NCBI RefSeq assembly: GCF_000308835.1
Contig: NZ_BAGN01000422.1
Span: forward strand, 1-64,000
Length of the DNA: 64,000 nt
From: Nocardia vinacea NBRC 16497
Lineage (GTDB): Bacteria > Actinomycetota > Actinomycetes > Mycobacteriales > Mycobacteriaceae
Reading direction: 5' to 3'
Part shown: positions 35,601 to 42,849 of the stretch, piece after piece
Layout: every line of letters starts with the position of its first letter
How positions within the stretch are numbered: position 1 is the stretch's first letter
Position numbers and translations under genes: made by a program
The notes under the pieces: generated by a model
Databases searched by the model: none
Told to the model about the DNA's origin: nothing
The model's input: only the letters and a program-made list of their open reading frames with translations

Positions 35601-38600
35601 CGCGTTCGAGCGGCGTACTCGAAGACCTCGACGACGCGAGCTTTGCCGGTCAGTACGAGTCGTACCTCGATATCACCGATGTCGCGGCCTTGCGCGTTCA
35701 TATCGAGCAGTGCCGAGAATCGGTGCACAACGAGCGAGTTCGCACCTACCTGGCCCGGCGCGGCTATCACGAGGCCGGCGCGTCGGTCGCCGTTCTGGTG
35801 CAGCGCATGGTCGACGCGCGTTGTGCCGGTGTCGGTTTCAGCATCGACGCGCTCACCGGCATCGAGGACCACGCGGTCGTCGAAGCCTGCCGGGGACTGG
35901 GCGAACGACTCGTCTCCGGACATGTCACACCGACCAGATACACGCTGCGACTGTTCGACGGCACGGTGGTCGAGCGGGATGCGGGCGATGAGGATGTCGA
36001 GCTGAATCGCACCGCCACAGCCGAACTCGCCGCCCTCATGCTCGCGGTGCAGGCGCACCGGCACCGCCCGCAGGACATCGAATGGGCCATCGACGGCGAC
36101 GGAAAGCTGTGGCTGCTACAGGCGCGGGCCATTACCGCGATCAGCTGGCGCACCGATATCGACCAGTTCTCCGACGCGGATCTGCGCGACGGCGGCGTCT
36201 CGGCACGGGTCTGCACGCCGATGATGTTCTCGTTGTACGACAACGCCTTCCAGTACTCGATGCAGCAGTTCTTCGAACGGTTGAAGCTCGCCGAACCAGG
36301 CGCGGAACCGGACTGGATGGCCATGTACTACGGCCGCGCCTACTGGAATGTCAGCGCGGTGAAGAAGTGCTTCTTCCGCATTCCCGGCTTCGACGAGCAG
36401 CATTTCGACGACGACCTCGGTGTGCTCAACGACTACGGGCCCGACGGTCCGCACCGCACTCCGACGAATGCGAAGACCATTGCCAGGGCGCTGCCCGCGG
36501 CGCTGGCCGTGCAGAAGAGCTACCGGGATCAACTGGCGGCGGTCGATGCGTTCGCGGCGGAATGGCCGCCGAAATACGCGGTGTGGCGAGAGCGAGTACG
36601 CGAACTGCCGCACACCGACGAGGCCACCTTCGTCGCGGATCTGGCGGACTGCCTGCTCACCTTCCACGCCGCCACCGAGCGCACCTACTTCACCACCATC
36701 TACAACAACTCCAGCGTCCAGACCGACTTCAAGCAACTGCTCGATAAGGTGGATGCGGCGACCGACGGGACCACCTCGGCCATCGACTTGATGGGCGGGC
36801 TCGCCGATATCAGCCATATGCAGATGCAGCGCGGCATCGTCGAATTGCACAGGGTGGCAGGCGATCACGGCCTGGACAGTCCCGAATGGACGAAGGCGCT
36901 CGATGCCTTCCTCGACGAGCAGGGCTTCCACGCCGACGCGGAACTGGATCTCACCAGCCCGCGCTGGTCGGAGGCGCCCGAGCGGGTGCGCTCGATGATC
37001 GCGGTCATGCTCGAACACGGCACCCCGCCCGCGGATCCCGATGTGACGCTGGTGGATCAGCGTAAACGCTACGAGAACGAGCTCGCCGCGGTGCGCGCCC
37101 GGGTGCGGGCCAAGCCGCTGGCGCGGGTGAAACACGCCAAGGCATTGGATAAGCAGATCGAGCGGATGCGCCGGTATCTCGTCGCGCGCGAACGCATGCG
37201 GGAGTTTTCCTCGCAGTGCTATGCCATTGTGCGCGCGTATGTCGTGGAGGCCGGGGTGCGCTTAGCTGCGGCCGGCACGCTCGAGCAGGCCGATGATGTG
37301 TTCCAGCTGTCGATCCACGAGCTGTGTGATCTCGCGGCCGGGCGGGCGGATATCTCGACGCTCGCACCGCAGATCGCTTATCGCCGTGCGGTTTACGCAG
37401 GCTATCGGGATCTGGTGCCACCGCATGAGCTGGGTGGTGGTGTCACGGTGGGCGCGGTCCGCGAGATCGGCGACGGCGATCTGACCGGGCTGGGTTGCAG
37501 TCCGGGCATCGCGGAGGGCGCCGCGCGGGTGATCACTTCGCTGGCCGATATCGACCAGCTGCGCGAGGGCGACATCCTCGTCACCCGGTTCACCGATCCG
37601 GGGTGGACGCCTGCCCTCGGGCTGGTTGCGGCGGTGGTGACCGAGGTGGGCGGGATGCTCTCGCATGCGGCGGTTATCGGGCGCGAGTACGGAATACCGG
37701 CGGTGCTGAATGTCGCGGGTGCGACGACGGCGGTGCGCTCCGGTCAGCGGATTCGGGTCGACGGCGGGGCGGGAGTCATCAGCGTGCTGGAGACTGCGTC
37801 CGAGCTGATTGCGCCGCCGTCCGGTCAAGACGACCACGCGCAACGACTCGATGTCGGCGCCGTCGCGGAGCCGAGGCGCCCGCGGCCGGTCTCCGACGAG
37901 CCGCCGATCCCGGAATCGGAAGAGCCCACCGCGCCTGCGGTGCCGTTACGGCCAACTGAGCCCAAGCAAAAACCCCAGCCTCCGGAGCACCCACGCCCGG
38001 CGGCCGCCAGAACGGATGAACCACTGACCGCACGCAAACGCCTGATCTGCATCGCCGGTGCCGACGGATCGGGTAAGACCACCCAGGTGGCCCGCATCGC
38101 CGCGGAATTCGAGGCGCAGGGCCAAAGCGTTGCCGCCGTGACCATTTGGGACGCATTCCTGGATCCGAAGGTCTCCTCGAAGCTGCCGTGGCGCAGTCCG
38201 GCCGAGATCTACGGCTACCTGAAACTGCTGTCCCCGCTGAGTCGCGCGCATTTCCTGTTCCATGCCATGCAGCTGTCCTTCGACCTCGCCGCCGAACGCG
38301 GCCCGGACATCCTGCTGGCAAATGCCTACTGGTACAAGTACTTCGCCACCGAGGTCGCACACGGCGGCGATCCGGCGGTGCTGCGCAAGCTGGCGTCGGG
38401 ATTCCCGGAACCGGACCGCACCTTCTACCTCGCGGTGAGTCCGCAGGATGCGTTGGGGCGCAAGCAGTTGCGCAGCGACTACGAGAGCGGCTACGGCGAC
38501 GAGGAGACCTTCCTGGCCTTCCAGCGGCGCAGTCACGATGCGCTGGAAGCGTTGTCGGAGGAGTTCGGCTGGATCCGCCTGGACGGCACAGACACACCCG

Positions 38601-38650
38601 CCGACATCACGAAGGCTGTGCTCGCCCAGTTGCGGGAGGACGACCGGTGA
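32663..38650 (+). CDS. Four-domain protein: class III aminotransferase, acyl-ACP reductase-like, RPH-like dikinase, P-loop kinase
   Basis: A 1995-residue chain from GTG 32663. (1) About 60-530: class III PLP aminotransferase with FDEIQSGMGRTG (Asp328) and PLP Lys357 in LSKSLGGG. (2) About 563-875: a domain I match from memory to cyanobacterial long-chain acyl-ACP reductase (AAR): LGGYTSI, TSGNSLTA, NAD(P) loop GALGNIG (723-729) and YACMAE with Cys855 where AAR has its catalytic Cys. (3) About 915-1720: ATP-grasp (VPPGFVV, WLLQARAIT), a helical middle part and a swivelling phospho-His domain, His1668 in MLSHAAVIGREYGIPA. There is no PEP-binding barrel, so it resembles rifampin phosphotransferase rather than PEP synthase. 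(4) A Pro-rich linker, then a thymidylate-kinase-like domain (1790-1995) with P-loop GADGSGKTT. Domains 1 and 2 together would turn acyl-ACP into aldehyde and then primary amine; domains 3 and 4 would phosphorylate. Confidence 0.85.
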   Translation: MPANVLFSEQINSSAIVSEDELFDDFARHNRPGLARLLRACHLDVVYVSAESDHLIRPDGTRVLDLVGGFGAALFGHNHPALVRVATARLNQQTPFVSQGSVRPGAARLARRLSEAVAAGSGREYVVTFGSTGADAVEAAIRHAAVAHARDLGDLETELRRTLRRVRRDGLHDVRPITVGDNGSDDDGQSVAEILTDSLREVDELRRRGPVFVSLTGAFHGKTAGAFALTEHADTPADLVVPGPERRRLDTWEPDAVANAFADELRPVCRITFDGTGRPVRSWTRISPIAAVFAEPIQGEGGIREVPAATLRALRELADRHTAALVFDEIQSGMGRTGTFLAASPSQVSADYYLLSKSLGGGLVKISALLVDRQRSIADFGRYHTSTFADDDLSCAVADAALDLLRDNQIRICDTGARLRSRLDAVALSWPKEIVAVRGRGLLQGIELSPLEPTSALLREICDPELFGYVVAGYLLHVHRIRMLPTLSAPTTLRIQPSAFLADTELDRLTAALDDLAALLHRGDYVRLLAHLAAPVTTNWPVPERRSPSRRRTHDVARDWNAPTRVVFLANLPDAADLRRFAPELAEWSDGRFAALVERLRGVAEPFELTRQLVTSPTGAVVEVCLIAVPISAEQIIECQRAGHRAWLRDLVLEAVDQAIALGASIIGLGGYTSIVTDASRDVVEDTVKVTSGNSLTAACAYEVARAELARLEPGMRRIGILGALGNIGAVMAELLAPLADSVTLVGRAGSASRLERVAAGLPGAVTVSEDLTALRTCRIVLTATNSAVPVVTADVLADDHPVLVVDLAVPGDVDLAVPQQPNITLVSGGRMALPLGQTPPFPETGLPAGVVYACMAETVLLGFEPRTASPSYGGLTAAGVRAARDLAARHDVRPVLLPTGAPTVSETPTAATPVPMFLGAADFAPDRAGGKAGTLHELIVAGFEVPPGFVVTADLDLAEVSDDDLTGWVRALGGFPVAARSSGVLEDLDDASFAGQYESYLDITDVAALRVHIEQCRESVHNERVRTYLARRGYHEAGASVAVLVQRMVDARCAGVGFSIDALTGIEDHAVVEACRGLGERLVSGHVTPTRYTLRLFDGTVVERDAGDEDVELNRTATAELAALMLAVQAHRHRPQDIEWAIDGDGKLWLLQARAITAISWRTDIDQFSDADLRDGGVSARVCTPMMFSLYDNAFQYSMQQFFERLKLAEPGAEPDWMAMYYGRAYWNVSAVKKCFFRIPGFDEQHFDDDLGVLNDYGPDGPHRTPTNAKTIARALPAALAVQKSYRDQLAAVDAFAAEWPPKYAVWRERVRELPHTDEATFVADLADCLLTFHAATERTYFTTIYNNSSVQTDFKQLLDKVDAATDGTTSAIDLMGGLADISHMQMQRGIVELHRVAGDHGLDSPEWTKALDAFLDEQGFHADAELDLTSPRWSEAPERVRSMIAVMLEHGTPPADPDVTLVDQRKRYENELAAVRARVRAKPLARVKHAKALDKQIERMRRYLVARERMREFSSQCYAIVRAYVVEAGVRLAAAGTLEQADDVFQLSIHELCDLAAGRADISTLAPQIAYRRAVYAGYRDLVPPHELGGGVTVGAVREIGDGDLTGLGCSPGIAEGAARVITSLADIDQLREGDILVTRFTDPGWTPALGLVAAVVTEVGGMLSHAAVIGREYGIPAVLNVAGATTAVRSGQRIRVDGGAGVISVLETASELIAPPSGQDDHAQRLDVGAVAEPRRPRPVSDEPPIPESEEPTAPAVPLRPTEPKQKPQPPEHPRPAAARTDEPLTARKRLICIAGADGSGKTTQVARIAAEFEAQGQSVAAVTIWDAFLDPKVSSKLPWRSPAEIYGYLKLLSPLSRAHFLFHAMQLSFDLAAERGPDILLANAYWYKYFATEVAHGGDPAVLRKLASGFPEPDRTFYLAVSPQDALGRKQLRSDYESGYGDEETFLAFQRRSHDALEALSEEFGWIRLDGTDTPADITKAVLAQLREDDR

Positions 38651-39486
38651 CCCGTCGCGTCGCGATTGTCGGCATCGACGGTGCCGGCAAGTCCTCGGTC
38701 ATGGCACGGTTGCGCGAATTGGCTCCGGGCGCAGGCGCTTTCGCCTCGATGACCTGTCCGGACTTCCACAACACCCGGAATGTGCCGCTGACGGACCTAT
38801 CCGAGCAGCTCAAGGCCTTCAGCGTCGGATGCGATGAAATCGGCAGCCTGGAAATGAAGGCCACCGCGATGTATCTGCAGATGACGCTGTTCGGTCCGGT
38901 GGAGCGGCACTTCCTGACCACCTGGTCACCGGATGTGCTGGTATTCGAACGGCATCCGCTGATCGAATTGCTGGTCTACGGGCCGCTGTATGTCGCGCTG
39001 GCCCGCCCCGAATGGAACGGTCACGATCGCGCCGAGGAGATCACGGCCGCGCTGGAGCGCCACCGGCCGGGCACGTTCGAGGACATCCTCGCCTGGCAGC
39101 GGTCGGAATCCACGCGTCTGGGCAGTTCCCCGGATATCTGGGAGCTGCTGTCGGAGATCGCGGATCTGGTGCGCCGGGACGTGACCGAATCCGTCCCCGG
39201 CTTCGCCGACCGCTTTCGTACCACACTGCCCGACGCGGTGCTCTGGCTGGACGCACCGCCGGAACAGGCAGCGGCACGGTGTGCGGAACGTTCGGGGAAC
39301 GGGCCGAAGGAGGCCCATGAAACAGCAGAGCGGCTCGGAGCCCTGCGTGACGGATATCTACAGGTGCGCGACACCCTCGCGGTGGCCTTCCCCGAAGTGG
39401 GATTCCACCGCATCGACACCGGCGACGGCGTCGATCTCGAGGAGTCGGTCCGCGCCTGCGTGACGGAAGGGAAGTTACTCGGGTGA
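38647..39486 (+). CDS. P-loop kinase, thymidylate-kinase-like
   Basis: A 279-residue protein with Walker A GIDGAGKSS (Lys15) and a Walker-B-like DVLVFERHP segment (about residue 98). It ends in a C-terminal VLWLDAPPEQAAARC stretch typical of the dTMP/nucleotide-kinase fold. It is paralogous to the C-terminal kinase domain of the protein encoded just upstream, with which it overlaps by GTGA. A true thymidylate kinase would have DRY/DRH motifs and about 210 residues; this is longer and within a biosynthetic operon, so the phosphoacceptor is probably a pathway intermediate. GTGA overlap with ACP 2 at its end. Confidence 0.8.
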   Translation: MTRRVAIVGIDGAGKSSVMARLRELAPGAGAFASMTCPDFHNTRNVPLTDLSEQLKAFSVGCDEIGSLEMKATAMYLQMTLFGPVERHFLTTWSPDVLVFERHPLIELLVYGPLYVALARPEWNGHDRAEEITAALERHRPGTFEDILAWQRSESTRLGSSPDIWELLSEIADLVRRDVTESVPGFADRFRTTLPDAVLWLDAPPEQAAARCAERSGNGPKEAHETAERLGALRDGYLQVRDTLAVAFPEVGFHRIDTGDGVDLEESVRACVTEGKLLG

Positions 39487-39737
39487 GTACACAGGCAGAT
39501 ACCCCGGCCACCGAGATCGAGGCGCGGGTGCGCGCCATTGTCGGTGAGGTGCTGTGGGTTTCGGCGGACGAGATCGACGCGTCCGCGCAATTGATCGACT
39601 ACGGACTGGATTCGCCGACCGCGATCGAGCTGACCATTCAGCTGGAGCAGGCATTCGGCATCGTCATACCGGAAGATGCTGCGGCACAGTTGAATACGGT
39701 CGGCGAGATCGTGCGATACGTGCGGGGTGAGCAGTGA
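39483..39737 (+). CDS. Acyl carrier protein 2
   Basis: An 84-residue carrier protein, Ser44 in DYGLDSPTAIEL, followed by LEQAFGIVIPED. GTG start with GTGA overlaps on both sides. It lies directly before the fatty acyl-AMP ligase gene, so it is the likely acceptor of that ligase. It is only moderately similar to ACP 1 (IDYGLDS shared), which suggests that each ACP serves a different partner. Confidence 0.93.
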   Translation: MSTQADTPATEIEARVRAIVGEVLWVSADEIDASAQLIDYGLDSPTAIELTIQLEQAFGIVIPEDAAAQLNTVGEIVRYVRGEQ

Positions 39738-41449
39738 CGGAATTGGTTCCCCAGCATCCGACGATCGTGCACGCGCTGATGGCCAACGCCGAGCTTGGTG
39801 CATCGGCACCGTCCACGATTTTCGTTCCGGAGCGCGGCGACGCCGACGGTGAAATCGCCTGGCGACACGAAGATCTCGCGGCCGCCGCGGGACGCACCGC
39901 GGCCGCACTGTCCGCCGAGGGGGTCGAGCCGGGAGATCGGGTGATGCTGTGCCTGCCCACCTCGCCGGAGTTCGTCACGGCGTTCTTCGGTGCGCTGGTG
40001 CTCGGCGCGGTGCCGACCGCGGTGGCGACGCCGGGCGGGTTCGGGTCGGCGGATATCTTCCGCGACAAGTTCACTCGGCTGCTCGGCTATCTGGAACCCG
40101 CAGCGGTTGTCGCGACGCGGTCGGTGCTCGCAGGGGGAGCACTGCCGGACACCGTCGCCGCCATTGATGGCGATGTGCTGCACGCCTGGGCTTGTTCGCC
40201 GGACGCGCCGACGCTGGCGCCCAGACTTCCCGAACCGGGAGATCTGGCGTTCATCCAGGCGACCTCCGGCTCGACGGGAACACCGAAAGGTGTGCAGATC
40301 ACCCACGCGAATCTGGCTGCCAACTGCGAACAGATCGCACAGGCCGCCGCGATGGGAGCGGGCGACACCTGGGTCGGCTGGCTGCCGCTACACCACGATA
40401 TGGGGCTGATCGGCGGATTCCTGACGCCGGTATTCCGTGGCATCGATGCGGTGCTCATGCCGCCGAGCCGATTCCTGCGCAGTCCGGGGGATTGGCTGCG
40501 TGCGGTCAGCCGGTATCGCGGAACATTCACGGCGGCACCGAATTTCGCATACGGATATGCGGCCGCCCGGGTTACCGACGCCGAACTCGACGGCGTCGAT
40601 CTGTCGAGCTGGCGGTTCCTGTTCTGCGGCGCGGAGCCGATCCATCCGCCGACCGTGCAGAGTTTCGTCGACCGGTTCGCGGCCTGGGGACTGCCGAAGG
40701 ATGCATTGGTGCCCTGCTATGGCATGGCCGAGGCATCCCTCGCGGTCACCGTGAACCGCCCGCACGCGCCGGTCGCCTACGACTCGGTGTCGCGCCGCGC
40801 GCTCACCGGAAACGGTGTGGCCCTGGACATTCCGGAAGACGACCGCGATGTGATGCATATCGTCGACTGCGGCGCACCGCTGCCCGGTACCGAGGTACGC
40901 ATCCTCGACGAGGACGGCGCGGTGTGCGGTTCGGACGTGGTCGGCCGCATTCAATTCCGCGGCCCATCGATGACCATCGGTTACTTCCGGCTGCCCGAAG
41001 AGACCGCGGCCGCCACTCGGGACGGTTGGTGGGACACCGGTGATATCGGCTACTTGCGCGACGGCAGGCTGCGCATCACCGGCAGGCATAAGGACCTGAT
41101 CATCATCCGCGGCGCGAACTACCTGCCCACCGATTTCGAGCTCGCCGCACAGGAAGTCGCGGGTGTGCGCCTCGGTGGTGTCGCGGCCGTCGGTCATGCC
41201 GATACCCGAGGGCTCTCGGAGGAACTGCATCTCATTGTCGAATCGGGTGCGGAGGCGACCGAGCACGATGCGTTGCGCCGAGCGGTGCGAGTCGCGGTGA
41301 GTAAGCGCACCGGTGTGCTGCCCGCCGGGGTTCGGGTGGTGCCGCCGCGCAGCATTCCGAAGACCACGAGCGGAAAGGTGCAGCGAGCCGAGGCCAGGCG
41401 GCTTTTCCTGGCCGAGGACGATCTGGTCGGTGCCGGAGGCGCGGCATGA
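39734..41449 (+). CDS. Fatty acyl-AMP ligase (FAAL) / acyl-ACP synthetase
   Basis: A 571-residue ANL-family ligase. ATP-binding motif TSGSTGTPKG at 177-186, then LPLHHDMGLIGGFL, the FAAL-type APNFAYGYAA and CYGMAEASLAVT. The C-terminal part has GRHKDLIIIRGANYLPTDFE and the Lys in IPKTTSGKVQR. These are FadD32/FAAL-like features; FAALs load fatty acids onto ACPs rather than CoA. With two ACP genes beside it, it should start the pathway by loading a free fatty acid. GTG start overlapping ACP 2; ATGA overlap with the P450. Confidence 0.92.
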   Translation: MTELVPQHPTIVHALMANAELGASAPSTIFVPERGDADGEIAWRHEDLAAAAGRTAAALSAEGVEPGDRVMLCLPTSPEFVTAFFGALVLGAVPTAVATPGGFGSADIFRDKFTRLLGYLEPAAVVATRSVLAGGALPDTVAAIDGDVLHAWACSPDAPTLAPRLPEPGDLAFIQATSGSTGTPKGVQITHANLAANCEQIAQAAAMGAGDTWVGWLPLHHDMGLIGGFLTPVFRGIDAVLMPPSRFLRSPGDWLRAVSRYRGTFTAAPNFAYGYAAARVTDAELDGVDLSSWRFLFCGAEPIHPPTVQSFVDRFAAWGLPKDALVPCYGMAEASLAVTVNRPHAPVAYDSVSRRALTGNGVALDIPEDDRDVMHIVDCGAPLPGTEVRILDEDGAVCGSDVVGRIQFRGPSMTIGYFRLPEETAAATRDGWWDTGDIGYLRDGRLRITGRHKDLIIIRGANYLPTDFELAAQEVAGVRLGGVAAVGHADTRGLSEELHLIVESGAEATEHDALRRAVRVAVSKRTGVLPAGVRVVPPRSIPKTTSGKVQRAEARRLFLAEDDLVGAGGAA

Positions 41450-42849
41450 GTGTGCAGCCGAAGTTCCGCGGCCGTAAGCTCGGCGGTCCGGCGCTGCGAC
41501 ATCCACTGGGTGCGTATCCGGATTACCGCGCCGACCCGCTCGCGCTGTTCTACGAGCAGGCCGTCGCGCACGGCGGCAGCGTCCGGCTGCGGCTGGTGCA
41601 TCAGCAGATGCATCTGCTCGTCGAGCCGCAGCACATCAATCAGGTGCTGGTCACCAATGCGGCCAAGTACGAGAAGGGGATCAGCTATCAGAGTCTGAAC
41701 TACTTGCTCGGCCCTGGACTCCTGACCAGCGGCGGCGAACTCTGGAAACGTCAGCGCGCCTTGATCAAACCCGCATTCTCCCGCCGTCACGTCGACACCG
41801 AGATTCCGCTCATGGTCGAGTGCGGACGGCGGATGCTCGATCGCCTCGATGCGTACGCCGCGACGGGCGCGGCCTTCGACCTGGTCCCCGAGGTGATGGG
41901 TTTCGCGGCCGATGTGGTGTGCCGCGCGGTCATGGGCTCCGAGATCGACGGTGTACTGCCCCAGATCGCAGATGATGTGCGCGAGGGTGTTTCGTGGGTG
42001 ATGCGGCATATGACCGCACCCATCCAAGTCCCGCCGAACGTGCCGACCCCGGCCAATCGCCGCTTCCACGGTGCTCGCGAACGACTACATCGCGTGGTGG
42101 ACAGCGTCATCCAGCGTCACCGAGAAGCCGATGCCGAAGCGTCGTCCCTGCTGGCTCGATTGCTCGCGGCGCGCGATGATGCCGGGCACGCCATGGATGA
42201 CGCGCAACTGCGTCACGAAGTGCTCACCTTCCTGCTCGCCGGACACGAAACCACCGGCGGCGCGATGGCATGGACCATCTACGAGCTGGCCCACAACCCG
42301 GCGGTGCTCACGCGGGTACGCGACGAGATCGATATCGCCCTCGCGCTGACCGACGGTGTCGACCGGGCACTGCCCGCACTGGAGCTGACCGGGCGCGCGA
42401 TCGACGAGGCCATGCGTCTGCATCCACCCGCGTGGGCATTCAGCCGCACCGCCGTCGAACCGGACAGCTTCGACCGCTTCGATCTGCAACCGGGCGCGAT
42501 CGTGGTGATCAGCCCGTTCGTGAACCACCGCTTCCCCGAATTCTGGGATTCACCACTGACCTTCGATCCGGACCGGTTCACCAAGGAACAGACCAAGGCG
42601 CGCCCGCCGTACCGCTACTTCCCGTTCGGCTGGGGCGCACATCTGTGCGTCGGCCAGCATATGGCGCTGATGGAGGTGCGGGTGGGCATCGCAATGCTGT
42701 TGGCCCGCTACGACATCGAACTCGTCAACGGGATGCGGGTGCGGGAGAACCCGGAGATCTCCAATACCCCCGATCCGGTACTCGTGCGGCTCACCCGGCG
42801 TGCGTCCGCGGTGCCGTCGGCCACGACCATGCAGGAGGCCGCGCAATGA
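41446..42849 (+). CDS. Cytochrome P450
   Basis: A 467-residue soluble P450. I-helix AGHETTGGAMAW, K-helix EAMRLHPP, and heme loop FPFGWGAHLCVGQ with Cys401. The gap between WKRQRALIKPAFSRR and the K-helix resembles CYP102/CYP4-like fatty acid hydroxylases, which fits a lipid substrate. No ferredoxin or reductase gene is adjacent. ATGA overlaps with both neighbours place it firmly in the operon, probably for chain hydroxylation or oxidation. Confidence 0.93.
   Translation: MSVQPKFRGRKLGGPALRHPLGAYPDYRADPLALFYEQAVAHGGSVRLRLVHQQMHLLVEPQHINQVLVTNAAKYEKGISYQSLNYLLGPGLLTSGGELWKRQRALIKPAFSRRHVDTEIPLMVECGRRMLDRLDAYAATGAAFDLVPEVMGFAADVVCRAVMGSEIDGVLPQIADDVREGVSWVMRHMTAPIQVPPNVPTPANRRFHGARERLHRVVDSVIQRHREADAEASSLLARLLAARDDAGHAMDDAQLRHEVLTFLLAGHETTGGAMAWTIYELAHNPAVLTRVRDEIDIALALTDGVDRALPALELTGRAIDEAMRLHPPAWAFSRTAVEPDSFDRFDLQPGAIVVISPFVNHRFPEFWDSPLTFDPDRFTKEQTKARPPYRYFPFGWGAHLCVGQHMALMEVRVGIAMLLARYDIELVNGMRVRENPEISNTPDPVLVRLTRRASAVPSATTMQEAAQ

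Noticed and set aside
42270..42845. Upstream extension of the dikinase frame
   Set aside because: It lies inside the P450 gene and has no homology; ATGA overlap fixes the start at 42846.
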